From Aspidiotus rigidus (Eukaryota; Arthropoda; Insecta; Hemiptera; Diaspididae): a stretch of DNA of 64,000 nucleotides. The notes beneath the pieces are model-generated. The model was not told the origin of the DNA. It saw nothing but the letters and a program-made list of their open reading frames with translations, and made no database searches. The DNA is taken from NCBI GenBank assembly GCA_035079385.1, contig JAVHKY010000003.1, positions 15,969,001 through 16,033,000 on the forward strand, read 5' to 3'. Both the position numbers and the translations under genes were made by a program. Below, one piece after another: positions 49,190-61,825 of this stretch (position 1 is the first letter of the stretch; every line of letters starts with the position of its first letter).

Positions 49190-49600
49190 AAGAATATCAG
49201 TCTTAGAAGGCTGACAATAGATGGCAAAGTGAGCGAAAGATGTTGGTTCTAAACAAGGAGAGAAATGGTGAGATCGAGATATTTGATGGAGAGACTATCT
49301 AGTTCTAGCGTGAAATGGATGTTCTGATGAATGGAATTTAAGTGAGAAAGAAGGGATTTGAGACCGGACGACACGCCATTCCAAATACAAAAAATGTTGT
49401 CAACAAAACGAAGCTAAAGAAGAATGTAAGGTTCAGGGAGAATTGTCCTGTTAGGAGATCCGATTCAAACTTGCCCATAATAACGTTGGCGACGAGCGAA
49501 GAAGGAGGCGCGCCCATTTGAAAGCCATTGGGAAATTTGTAAAAAACATCCCAGTAAAGACACATTTTCTTGTTCAGATATGAAGAGGTAGGGCGCGGAA
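49190..49600 (-). pseudogene. Penelope-like element reverse transcriptase remnant
   Basis: The minus strand reads FYKFPNGFQMGAPPSSLVAN, then VIMGKFESDLL, then FVLLTTFFVFGM, and, in a further frame, FTLELDSLSIKYLDLTISLL. From family knowledge, Penelope-like RTs have FYxQxxGxxMGSPLSPxxAN, then a YxDDxFxIW-type catalytic box and a FTxExExxxxLxFLDLxI block in that order. The catalytic aspartates are lost in the equivalent box, and the frame is broken, so this is a dead fragment. Confidence 0.75.
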
Positions 49601-50199
49601 CTCGGAGATCATGATAAGATTGGAGGTGAGGAGATCCAGTATGCAGCCAATTTTCTGAGCGACCAGGTTATCATTGTGCTTGAAAGAAATGAGTGAGGAG
49701 TCTTGATGAAAGGAAGTGTCTTCTACTTGAGAAGTGATTTAATGATACACTGAAAAAATCAAATTTGGGGTGTGGTAACTGTTTCCTCATACACTGTACT
49801 GGTTTCTATATTTTAGAGAAGGTTACCATCCACAAGGACTGTAGTCAATTTATTGTATACATTGAGTACATGAAGTTCAGGCACTGAGACTGCAAGACAT
49901 TTTTTTTTTTTTTTTTTTTTTTAGTACATATTGTTTGCGTTATTACCTACTAAATGTGAATGGAACAAATTGCAAAATTTTTAGAAATCCAACCTAAGTA
50001 AGGACGGGTACCATATGAGAGAAATTTTAGTTCATGGTACCTAATACTTAGTAGCTGAAACAAAATGAAGAGTTTTGTCCTGATTACAATATAGTAGTTA
50101 ATGTAAATAGGAAACTAGACGATACTTCCAGGAATCAAACATAAACCTGAAACTATTCACACAAATAGTAAAACTTCTGGATGAACAAATCTTTCTACA
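49601..50199. other. Short unassigned region before satellite array 2
   Basis: No gene recognised. Part may be further Penelope sequence on the minus strand (49,601-49,740). A poly-T run lies at about 49,901-49,922. The array's first degenerate monomers appear from about 50,160. Confidence 0.3.
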
Positions 50200-52675
50200 C
50201 TGTACAATCATGGTTTGGCTAAAAATGATTCTCTTGCTTTATTCTGGTCAATTTCTAGAAGCTATGTCATGACTTGGCGAAAATGAAGCTACTTGTAAAA
50301 CCAAGATGAATTTCTCCAATAAATTATGGTTTAACTCTATATGTTCACCCATAATCTGCCTACTCTACTGTTACAGTTCAGCTGGGAATAATTCTGTCTC
50401 TTAAATCTGGTCAAGTACTAGCCCCTATGTCATTGCTTAGCAAAAATGAAGCCTCTAGTGAGACCAAGATGACTTTTTCCAATAAATTATGGGTTAATAC
50501 TCTATGTTCAGCCATAATCCTACTATACTGTAATGTTGAAGTTTCGCTGGCAATAATAATGTTTCCCAATTCTGGCCAAATACTAGTCCATATGTCACAG
50601 CTTGGTAAAAATGAAGCCTCTTGTAAAAGCCAGATGAATTTTTCCAATTAATTATGGCTTAACAATCTATGTTCACCCATAATCTTCCTACTCTACTGTT
50701 GAAGTTTAGCTGAAAATAATACTGTTTCCAAATTCTAGTCAAGTACCAGTCCACATGTCATAGCTTGGCAAAAATTAAGCCTCTTGAAAAGTTAGATGAA
50801 TTTTTCCCATAAATTATGGGTTAACACTCTATGTTCAGCCATAATCTTACTATACTGTAATGTTGAAGTTTAGCTGGAAATAATACTGTGTCCCAATTCT
50901 GGTCAAATACTAGCCCATATCTCACGGCTTAACAAAAATGAAGCCTCCAGTGAGACCAAGATGAATTTTTCCAATAAATTATGGGTCAACACTCTATGTT
51001 CACCCATAATCCTTGTACTGTATTGTTGCAGTTCAGCTGGAAATAAGTCTATTTCTCAATTCTGGGCAAGTACTAGTCCCTATGTCAGAGCTTAGCAAAA
51101 ATGAAGCCTTTTTGTAAAAGCCAGATGAAGTTTTCCAAAAAATTATTGGTTAACACTCTATGTTCACCAATAATCTTCCTACTGTACGGTTAGAGTTCAG
51201 CTGGGAATCATTCTGTTTCCTAATTCTCGTCAAGTACTAGTCCCTATGTCATAGCTTAGCAAAAATGAAGTCTCTTGTAAGACCGAAATGAATTTTTCCA
51301 ATAAATTATGAGTTAACAATCCATGTTCACCCATAATCTTTGTACTGTACTGTTGCAGTTCAGCTGGAAATAAGTCTATTTCTCAATTCTGGTCAAGTAC
51401 CGGGCCACATGTTGTAGCTTGGCAAAAAAAAAGCCTCTTGAAAAGTTAGATTAATTTTTCCCATAAATTATGGGTTAACACTCTCTGTTCGCCCATATTC
51501 TTCCTGCTCTACTGTTACAGTTCAGCTGGGAATAATTCTATATCCCAATTTGTGACAAGCACTAGTGCCTATGTCAGAGCTTAGGAAAAATGAAGCCTCT
51601 TGTAAAACCCAAATGAATTTTTCTAATAAATTATGGGTTAATACTCTATGTTCAGCCATATTCTTACTATACTGTAATGTTGAAGTTTAGCTGGAAATAA
51701 TACTGTGTCCCAATTCTGGTCAAATACTAGTCCATATGTCACAGCTTGGCAAAAACGAAGCCTATTTTAAAAGCCAGATGAATTTTTCCAATTAATTATG
51801 GGTTAATACTCTATGTTCACCCATAATCTTCCTACTCTAATGTTACAGTTCCGGTGGGAATAATTCTGCCTCTTAATTCTGGTCAAGTACAAGTCCCAGT
51901 GTCAAATCTTAGCAATAATGAAGACTCTTGTAAGACCAACAATAATGAAGACTCTTGTAAGACGAAGATGAATTTTTCCAATAAATTATGGTTTAAAACC
52001 TTCATGTTCACCCATAATCTTCCTACTTTACTGTTACAGTTCAGCTGGGAATAATTCTGTCTCTTAATTCTGGTCAAGTAAAAGTCCCTATGTCCATACT
52101 TAGCAAAAATGAAGGCTCTTGTGAGACAAGATGTATTTTTCCAATAAATTATGGTTAAGCACCTTCATATTCACATATCAGGGCCTGTCACCCATAATCT
52201 TTCTACTGTAATATTGAAGTTTAGCTGAAAATAATACTATTCCCCAATTCTGGTCAAGTACTAGGCCCTATATCATTGCTTAGAAAAAATGGAGCCTCTA
52301 GTGAGACCAAGATAAATTTTTCTAATAAATTATGGGTTAAAACTCTATGTTCAGCCATAATATTACTATACTGTAATATTGAAGTTCAGCTGGAAATAAT
52401 ACTATTTCCCAATTCTGTCCAAATACTAGTCCTTATGTCACAGCTTGGTAAAAATGGAACCTCTTGTAAAAGCCAGTTAAATTTTTCCAATAAATTATGA
52501 GTTAACAATCTATGTTCACCAATAATCTTCCTACTGTACTGTTACAGTTCAGCCGGGAATAATTCTGTTTCCTAATTCTGGTCTAGTACTAGTTCCTATG
52601 TCATAGCTTAGCAAAAATGAAGTCTCTTGTAAGACCGAGATGAATTTTTCCAATAAATTATGACGTAGGGTCTCG

Positions 52676-53747
52676 TACTAGACCAGAATTGGTAAACAGT
52701 ATTATTTTCAGCTAAAGTTCAACATTACAGTAGAAAGATTATGGGTGAACATGGAGTGTTGACCCATAATTTATTGGAAAAACTCATCTTAGTCTTACAA
52801 GAGACCTCATTTTTGCCAAGCTATGACATAGGAACTAGTACTAGACCAGAATTAGGAGATAGAATTATTCCCGGCTGAACTGTAACAGTACAGTAGGAAG
52901 ATTATGGGTGAACATAAATTGTTAACCCATAATTTATTGGAAAAATTCATCTGGCTTTTCAAGAGGCTCCATTTTTACCAAGCTGTGACATATGGACTAG
53001 TATTTGACCAGAATTGGGAAACAGTATTATTTCCAGCTGAACTTCAACATTACAGTATAGTAAGATTATGGGTGAACATAGAATGTTCACCTATAATTTA
53101 TTGGAAAAATTTATCTTGGTCTCACTAGAGGCTCCATTTTGATAAGCAATGAAACGGGGGCTCGTACTTGACCAGAATTGAGAAACAGTATTATTTTCAG
53201 CTAAACTTCAATATTACAGTAGAAAGACTATGGGTGACAGGCCCTGATAGGTGAACATGAAGGTATTAAACCATAATTTATTGGAAAAATTCATCTTGGT
53301 CTTACAAGGGACTTCATTTTCGCTGAGATTTGACATAGGGACTTGTACTTGACCAGAATTAGGAGACAGAATTATTCCCAGCTGAACTATAACAGTACAG
53401 TAGGAAGATTATGGGTGAACATAGAGTGTTAACCAATAATTTTTTGGATAACTTCATCTGGCTTTTACAAAAGGCTTCATTTTTGCTAAGCTCTGACATA
53501 GGGACTAGTACTTGCCCAGAATTGAGAAATAGACTTATTTCCAGCTGAACTGCAACAGTACAGTACAAAGATTATGGGTGAACATAGAGTGTTAACCTAT
53601 AATTGATTGGAAAAATTCATCTTGGTCTCACTAGAGGCTTCATTTTTGTTAAGCCATGACGAAGGGACTTGTACTTGACCAGAATTGGTAAACAGTATTA
53701 TTTTCAGCCAAACTTCAACATTACAGTAGAAAGATTATGGGTGAACA
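52676..53747 (-). repeat. Inverted block inside satellite array 2
   Basis: About 6.5 monomers in reverse orientation, recognised by complemented landmarks: ggaaaaattcatctt, cctcatttttgccaagcta, cccataatttattgg and gacaggccctgat. The left junction falls within aattatgacgtagggtctcg near 52,668. The right junction lies near gggtgaacatgtttatcaaa at 53,740-53,757. Confidence 0.9.
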
Positions 53748-53759
53748 TGTTTATCAAAG

Positions 53760-56700
53760 TGAAGCCTCTAGTGAGACCAAGATGAAGTTTTCCAAAAAAT
53801 TATTGGTCAACACTCCATGTTCATCCATAATCTTCCTACTGTACGGTTACAGTTCAGCTGGGAATAATTCTGTTTCCTAATTCTTGTCAAGTACTAGTCC
53901 CTATGTCATACCTTAGCAAAAATGAAGTCTCTTGTAAGACCGAGATGAATTTTTCCAATAAATTATGGTTTAACACTCCACGTTCACCCATCAGGGCCTG
54001 TCACCCATAATCTTTCTACTGTAATGTTGAAGTTCAGCTGAAAATGATACTGTTTCTCAATTCTGGTCATATACGAGTCCCTATGTCAAGGCTTAACAAA
54101 AATGAAGTCTCTAGTGAGACCAAGATGAATTTTCCCAATAAATTATGGTTTAACACTCTACGTTCACCCATCAGTGCCTGTCACCCATAATCATTCTACT
54201 GTAATGTTGAAGTTTAGCTGAAAATAATACTGTTTCCCAATTCTGGTCATGTACAAGTCCCTATGTCAGAGCTTAGCAAAAATGAAGCCTTTTGTAAAAG
54301 CCAGATGAAGTTTTCCAAAAAATTATTGGTCAACACTCCATGTTCATCCATAATCTTCCTACTGTACGGTTACAGTTCAGCTGGGAATAATTCTGTTTCC
54401 TAATTCTTGTCAAGTACTAGTCCCTATGTCATACCTTAGCAAAAATGAAGTCTCTTGTAAGACCGAGATGAATTTTTCCAATAAATTATGGTTTAACACT
54501 CCACGTTCACCCATCAGGGCCTGTCACCCATAATCTTTCTACTGTAATGTTGAAGTTCAGCTGAAAATGATACTGTTTCTCAATTCTGGTCATATACGAG
54601 TCCCTATGTCAAGGCTTAACAAAAATGAAGTCTCTAGTGAGACCAAGATGAATTTTCCCAATAAATTATGGTTTAACACTCTAGGTTCACCCATCAGTGC
54701 CTGTCACCCATAATCATTCTACTGTAATGTTGAAGTTTAGCTGAAAATAATACTGTTTCCCAATTCTGGTCATGTACAAGTCCCTATGTCAGAGCTTAGC
54801 AAAAATGAAGCCTTTTGTAAAAGCCAGATGAAGTTTTCCAAAAAATTATTGGTCAACACTCCATGTTCATCCATAATCTTCCTACTGTACGGTTACAGTT
54901 CAGCTGGGAATAATTCTGTTTCCTAATTCTTGTCAAGTACTAGTCCCTATGTCATACCTTAGCAAAAATGAAGTCTCTTGTAAGACCGAGATGAATTTTT
55001 CCAATAAATTATGGTTTAACACTCCACGTTCACCCATCAGGGCCTGTCACCCATAATCTTTCTACTGTAATGTTGAAGTTCAGCTGAAAATGATACTGTT
55101 TCTCAATTCTGGTCATATACGAGTCCCTATGTCAAGGCTTAACAAAAATGAAGTCTCTAGTGAGACCAAGATGAATTTTCCCAATAAATTATGGTTTAAC
55201 ACTCTAGGTTCACCCATCAGTGCCTGTCACCCATAATCATTCTACTGTAATGTTGAAGTTTAGCTGAAAATAATACTGTTTCCCAATTCTGGTCATGTAC
55301 AAGTCCCTATGTCAGAGCTTAGCAAAAATGAAGCCTTTTGTAAAAGCCAGATGAAGTTTTCCAAAAAATTATTGGTCAACACTCCATGTTCATCCATAAT
55401 CTTCCTACTGTACGGTTACAGTTCAGCTGGGAATAATTCTGTTTCCTAATTCTTGTCAAGTACTAGTCCCTATGTCATACCTTAGCAAAAATGAAGTCTC
55501 TTGTAAGACCGAGATGAATTTTTCCAATAAATTATGGTTTAACACTCCACGTTCACCCATCAGGGCCTGTCACCCATAATCTTTCTACTGTAATGTTGAA
55601 GTTCAGCTGAAAATGATACTGTTTCTCAATTCTGGTCATATACGAGTCCCTATGTCAAGGCTTAACAAAAATGAAGTCTCTAGTGAGACCAAGATGAATT
55701 TTCCCAATAAATTATGGTTTAACACTCTACGTTCACCCATCAGTGCCTGTCACCCATAATCATTCTACTGTAATGTTGAAGTTTAGCTGAAAATAATACT
55801 GTTTCCCAATTCTGTTCATGTACAAGTCCCTATGTCAGAGCTTAGCAAAAATGAAGCCTTTTGTAAAAGCCAGATGAAGTTTTCCAAAAAATTATTGGTC
55901 AACACTCCATGTTCATCCATAATCTTCCTACTGTACGGTTACAGTTCAGCTGGGAATAATTCTGTTTCCTAATTCTTGTCAAGTACTAGTCCCTATGTCA
56001 TACCTTAGCAAAAATGAAGTCTCTTGTAAGACCGAGATGAATTTTTCCAATAAATTATGGTTTAACACTCCACGTTCACCCATCAGGGCCTGTCACCCAT
56101 AATCTTTCTACTGTAATGTTGAAGTTCAGCTGAAAATGATACTGTTTCTCAATTCTGGTCATATACGAGTCCCTATGTCAAGGCTTAACAAAAATGAAGT
56201 CTCTAGTGAGACCAAGATGAATTTTCCCAATAAATTATGGTTTAACACTCTAGGTTCACCCATCAGTGCCTGTCACCCATAATCATTCTACTGTAATGTT
56301 GAAGTTTAGCTGAAAATAATACTGTTTCCCAATTCTGGTCATGTACAAGTCCCTATGTCAGAGCTTAGCAAAAATGAAGCCTTTTGTAAAAGCCAGATGA
56401 AGTTTTCCAAAAAATTATTGGTCAACACTCCATGTTCATCCATAATCTTCCTACTGTACGGTTACAGTTCAGCTGGGAATAATTCTGTTTCCTAATTCTT
56501 GTCAAGTACTAGTCCCTATGTCATACCTTAGCAAAAATGAAGTCTCTTGTAAGACCGAGATGAATTTTTCCAATAAATTATGGTTTAACACTCCACGTTC
56601 ACCCATCAGGGCCTGTCACCCATAATCTTTCTACTGTAATGTTGAAGTTCAGCTGAAAATGATACTGTTTCTCAATTCTGGTCATATACGAGTCCCTATG

Positions 56701-59036
56701 TCAAGGCTTAACAAAAATGAAGTCTCTAGTGAGACCAAGATGAATTTTCCCAATAAATTATGGTTTAACACTCTAGGTTCACCCATCAGTGCCTGTCACC
56801 CATAATCATTCTACTGTAATGTTGAAGTTTAGCTGAAAATAATACTGTTTCCCAATTCTGGTCATGTACAAGTCCCTATGTCAGAGCTTAGCAAAAATGA
56901 AGCCTTTTGTAAAAGCCAGATGAAGTTTTCCAAAAAATTATTGGTCAACACTCCATGTTCATCCATAATCTTCCTACTGTACGGTTACAGTTCAGCTGGG
57001 AATAATTCTGTTTCCTAATTCTTGTCAAGTACTAGTCCCTATGTCATACCTTAGCAAAAATGAAGTCTCTTGTAAGACCGAGATGAATTTTTCCAATAAA
57101 TTATGGTTTAACACTCCACGTTCACCCATCAGGGCCTGTCACCCATAATCTTTCTACTGTAATGTTGAAGTTCAGCTGAAAATGATACTGTTTCTCAATT
57201 CTGGTCATATACGAGTCCCTATGTCAAGGCTTAACAAAAATGAAGTCTCTAGTGAGACCAAGATGAATTTTCCCAATAAATTATGGTTTAACACTCTACG
57301 TTCACCCATCAGTGCCTGTCACCCATAATCATTCTACTGTAATGTTGAAGTTTAGCTGAAAATAATACTGTTTCCCAATTCTGGTCATGTACAAGTCCCT
57401 ATGTCAGAGCTTAGCAAAAATGAAGCCTTTTGTAAAAGCCAGATGAAGTTTTCCAAAAAATTATTGGTCAACACTCCATGTTCATCCATAATCTTCCTAC
57501 TGTACGGTTACAGTTCAGCTGGGAATAATTCTGTTTCCTAATTCTTGTCAAGTACTAGTCCCTATGTCATACCTTAGCAAAAATGAAGTCTCTTGTAAGA
57601 CCGAGATGAATTTTTCCAATAAATTATGGTTTAACACTCCACGTTCACCCATCAGGGCCTGTCACCCATAATCTTTCTACTGTAATGTTGAAGTTCAGCT
57701 GAAAATGATACTGTTTCTCAATTCTGGTCATATACGAGTCCCTATGTCAAGGCTTAACAAAAATGAAGTCTCTAGTGAGACCAAGATGAATTTTCCCAAT
57801 AAATTATGGTTTAACACTCTAGGTTCACCCATCAGTGCCTGTCACCCATAATCATTCTACTGTAATGTTGAAGTTTAGCTGAAAATAATACTGTTTCCCA
57901 ATTCTGGTCATGTACAAGTCCCTATGTCAGAGCTTAGCAAAAATGAAGCCTTTTGTAAAAGCCAGATGAAGTTTTCCAAAAAATTATTGGCCAACACTCC
58001 ATGTTCATCCATAATCTTCCTACTGTACGGTTACAGTTCAGCTGGGAATAATTCTGTTTCCTAATTCTTGTCAAGTACTAGTCCCTATGTCATACCTTAG
58101 CAAAAATGAAGTCTCTTGTAAGACCGAGATGAATTTTTCCAATAAATTATGGTTTAACACTCCACGTTCACCCATCAGGGCCTGTCACCCATAATCTTTC
58201 TACTGTAATGTTGAAGTTCAGCTGAAAATGATACTGTTTCTCAATTCTGGTCATATACGAGTCCCTATGTCAAGGCTTAACAAAAATGAAGTCTCTAGTG
58301 AGACCAAGATGAATTTTCCCAATAAATTATGGTTTAACACTCTACGTTCACCCATCAGTGCCTGTCACCCATAATCATTCTACTGTAATGTTGAAGTTTA
58401 GCTGAAAATAATACTGTTTCCCAATTCTGGTCATGTACAAGTCCCTATGTCAGAGCTTAGCAAAAATGAAGCCTTTTGTAAAAGCCAGATGAAGTTTTCC
58501 AAAAAATTATTGGTCAACACTCCATGTTCATCCATAATCTTCCTACTGTACGGTTACAGTTCAGCTGGGAATAATTCTGTTTCCTAATTCTTGTCAAGTA
58601 CTAGTCCCTATGTCATACCTTAGCAAAAATGAAGTCTCTTGTAAGACCGAGATGAATTTTTCCAATAAATTATGGTTTAACACTCCACGTTCACCCATCA
58701 GGGCCTGTCACCCATAATCTTTCTACTGTAATGTTGAAGTTCAGCTGAAAATGATACTGTTTCTCAATTCTGGTCATATACGAGTCCCTATGTCAAGGCT
58801 TAACAAAAATGAAGTCTCTAGTGAGACCAAGATGAATTTTCCCAATAAATTATGGTTTAACACTCTACGTTCACCCATCAGTGCCTGTCACCCATAATCA
58901 TTCTACTGTAATGTTGAAGTTTAGCTGAAAATAATACTGTTTCCCAATTCTGGTCATGTACAAGTCCCTATGTCATAGCTTAGCAAAAATGAAGTCCCTT
59001 GTAAGACCAAGATGAAATTTTCCAATAAATTATGGG
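53760..59036 (+). repeat. 523-bp higher-order repeat, ten near-identical copies
   Basis: The landmark cgttcacccatcagggcc starts at 53,981, 54,504, 55,027, 55,550, 56,073, 56,596, 57,119, 57,642, 58,165 and 58,688: exactly 523 bp each time. Each unit is a trimer: two monomers of about 180 bp carrying a 17-bp insert (tcagggcctgtcaccca or tcagtgcctgtcaccca) and one of about 163 bp without it. Differences between copies are a handful of single bases, for example actctacgtt vs actctaggtt. Confidence 0.97.
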
Positions 59037-59844
59037 TAAAACACCAGGCCAGAGTGAAGGGGGTCAGTGTCGATGTTGATGTGATGGTTTGGAGGAAACT
59101 CACAAGGAGCATTCTGGATTCCATCACTTTTTCTCCCCACAGATGTGATCCGTGATGTTTGTATGTGTTGGATCTGTCCCCCATTTCCTGGGGAAGTCCT
59201 CCCCCCAATTTGCTCAGACCTTGCGCCCATAGGGCTTCAGTCCATTGTTTTACAAGCCTACCTCATGTTAAGGGTTGCTTGTGAGGCTGATTAACCCCGT
59301 TCTCGTTGATGAGGGCGTGGTCTTTACAAGGTGGAATGTAGTGATGGTAGAGGCTTTTATATTGGTGAGACCAGCCGCCAAATGAAGGTGGGAGGAGCTG
59401 AGCACCTGAAGTCTTGAAATAAGGGAGACCTAGGGGAGTTAGCTTTTGCTGATAATTTAATATAGCGGCCACAGTTTCCGTGAGGGATCGGAAAGGCTCC
59501 TCCATTAGGAGAACTCCTACCGTAAGTGCTTGAGCATAATTATAAAGATAATGCGTGATCTCAATACCAATGACATTACTGTAATTGAATCGTAGATCCC
59601 GGAAGATGGCCTGATTGAACTGGTTTATGATTCATAGCGGGATTTCTCGTTTGGTCAATCTTAATACCTTCTTTCTCTCCTCCGTTTGTCAGTTGCTTTC
59701 ATTTTAGTCCGGAAGATAGTTTATTCACTGAAAGCGCGCGTTGTTTTAATTTTTTCGACGGTTTGCATTGTTTAGTCTCCCTTTGGAGTATTATTATTTT
59801 CGCTATTATTATGGATAACCGTAACTTAGAAGAACGTATTCGTT
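59037..59844. other. Unrecognised higher-GC segment after satellite array 2
   Basis: About 0.8 kb, visibly richer in GC than its surroundings. Minus-strand frames (for example 59,263-59,505, containing LGLPYFKTSGAQLLPPSFGG) look protein-like, but I recognise no family. It could be a fragment of a mobile element or of a displaced gene. The border with the satellite is abrupt at gggtaaaacaccaggcc. Confidence 0.3.
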
Positions 59845-60185
59845 TAATTTTCCCCCTTCCTATCATATATAGCTCGAGAGTAGAAATTTTTCCAAGTTTT
59901 TAGCCGGACAGCGCAAGGCAAATTTCTAAAAAACCTCCCATGGAACAAGTTCTCTGTTAAATATTTTGACTCTCGAACTATAATGTACTAGGCTCATAGT
60001 TGGTCTAGGCCTTCTTGAATTCTCGATACCAAATCCAATTTGACTCATAAAGTAGGTTCCCAGCGTTCCTCGTTCAACTTCGTTAAGGAGCCGTCGTTTT
60101 TTTTTTCAGTTTCTTTCTTTATGTGATAGGAAGTAATTTTTTTTCCAATTTCCAAGTCCCCCTCGTATCATATATAGCAGGGTGC
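59845..60185. repeat. Rearranged copy of the 15.5-kb minisatellite-bearing repeat
   Basis: ttcctatcatatatagctcg, then gaaatttttccaagttttta, match the 45-bp unit and its right flank at about 15,790-15,900 (including cctcccatggaac vs cccccataaaac). About 60,008-60,100 matches 15,524-15,605 in reverse complement (gttcctcgttcaacttcgtt vs aacgaagttaaacgaggaac). A second fragment of the unit lies at 60,145-60,178. There is only one unit per site, not an array. Confidence 0.6.
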
Positions 60186-61167
60186 TTGGGTGTATCCAGT
60201 ATAACCGAAAAGACAGCCCTTTGAGTAACTAGATATACAATGCTTCATATAGTAATTGGCTTATCCTCTTCGATGAGCCAGATTATGCAAGATGTCAAAT
60301 ACTACAAAGGATTCATTGTACGTATTCCAGTACTTTTTAATAATTTCACCTCCTCGATGGCAAAATACAAGTCAGTAAGTGTTTTATCATAAAATCCTGT
60401 CACTACTGGTACTAAGGAAAGATGAGTGAACCTCACTCAACCTGTATCTTCATTCAATAATCATTCATTAAAACATTTTTTTTCCTTATATTTTTTTTTG
60501 TGATAGAAAAAATGTTTGAAACTTGTAGGTACATGAACCTATTTAAAATAAACGGATGCGTCTTTACTGTATTTCTTTTAGAAATTTTTCGGTTGTTTTT
60601 CAATGCCTAGGTAATTTATAAACTCTCTAGGCGCGTTGTACACGGTCTAGGAAGTTTGTAAAATAGAAGAGTTGGATTTACAAACTGCCGGTCGACATAT
60701 TATACAATATTCTTACGGGCAACAATTATCAACTTGAATAGGTACTGAAGAAAATTTTCTGTAATGTGAAAAAGTATGTGGTGGGTGCGCTATGAATATA
60801 TTGCTATCTGTCTATCCCTCAAAATCATACAAAGTGCTTATTGTACTTGAGAAGTTCTTGATAAAATTAGAAAGCGTTTGATACTAGGTAATGACTCATT
60901 TTTCAACTGCTCATTTAGCACAGTCACATAATTGTCTTTTTTAAAAATAGGTGTGAACTACGTTTATATCAATCAACTTTCTATCAACATAGGAAATCTC
61001 ATTTACCTACTTCACTGAGTAAATAAACTTTTGAAAGAGAAAAAAATGATAATGCAAATGAAGAATACTACTCAATTATAGGTTCATTTGATTTTATATT
61101 TGAAATTCTGTGAACTACAGGAGAAGTACACGCAAAATAAGTTTATACTATTATGTGAAATTGTGGT

Positions 61168-61437
61168 ATGACAATCTATCAAAATGATAACGTTCTCTTC
61201 CATCGGACTACTCGCGTTGCAGCCAATGTTCTTGTGGTACACATTGCTGACTGCATGGTCATCATTAATTCGGTTGTCATAGATCAAGGAAATCCTGAAA
61301 AGGTTGATTTCATGATTAAAATAATAAAGATAGTGACAATACGAGCAATAAACAATTTAATAATAAAATGCAAGAAATTTTTCACTTGTTGGGAGATATT
61401 ACAATTACAAAGAAATTGTCTGAAGAACAACACATAA
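61168..61437 (+). other. 89-codon open frame preserved in both duplication arms
   Basis: ATG-started frame (MTIYQNDNVLFHRTTRVAAN..., ending KNNT) with an intact counterpart on the minus strand at 34,079-34,348 differing at only about two residues. I recognise no family. It lies just upstream of the Gypsy integrase remnant in the same orientation, so it may be decayed pol sequence read in a wrong frame. High identity of the arms here makes shared openness weak evidence for coding. Confidence 0.3.
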
Positions 61438-61499
61438 AGACAACTGGGTGTAAATCCGAGGCCGACGGTATAATTGAAATAAGCAGTCTGAAATAGGGA

Positions 61500-61825
61500 A
61501 TTATTGAGACTTCGCGCCGCCCCTAAAGACAATTCACGGACATCTTGTGCGGAGTTTGCTTCGGAAATCACCCTAAGGCTACATGGGGATTTCATAAAAA
61601 ATATGGAGGAGGGCAAGATAGTTGACTTTCATGAGTATGTCTAAAAATTTTGCCACGCCTTCCAAAATTTACACCCAGTTTTCCTCAACATCTGCAAAGG
61701 GAAGAAAAATATTTGTCCATTCAGATCTTAAGGATGTAACACATGTTTACGTAAGAGTAGGAAGAGTCCAACGCCCGCTTGAAACACCATACAAAGGACC
61801 ATTTTGAGTACTTAAACAATTTAGA
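61500..61825 (+). pseudogene. Gypsy-like integrase C-terminal remnant (right arm)
   Basis: Plus-strand counterpart of the left-arm remnant: LLRLRAAPKDNSRTSCAEF, ITLRLHGDFI, stop, then shifted THVYVRVGRVQRPLETPYKG. The same stop after FHEYV is present in both arms, so the element was already dead when duplicated or converted. Confidence 0.8.

Larger units (their letters stand above)
50200..59036. repeat. Satellite array 2: about 163-bp monomers with internal inversion
   Basis: The monomer contains tagtccctatgtcatagctt, then tagcaaaaatgaagcctctt, tttttccaataaattatggg, cacccataatcttcctactg, and gttcagctgggaataat. Orientation is forward at 50,200-52,667, reverse at about 52,676-53,747, and forward again from 53,755. 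The first forward block has diverged monomers (about 80-90% by eye). The last block is a homogeneous 523-bp higher-order repeat. No coding function is supported. Confidence 0.95.

Noticed and set aside
50200..59036. CRISPR-like array in the regular repeats
   Set aside because: Units are contiguous long satellite monomers with no unique spacers, in a eukaryotic context.
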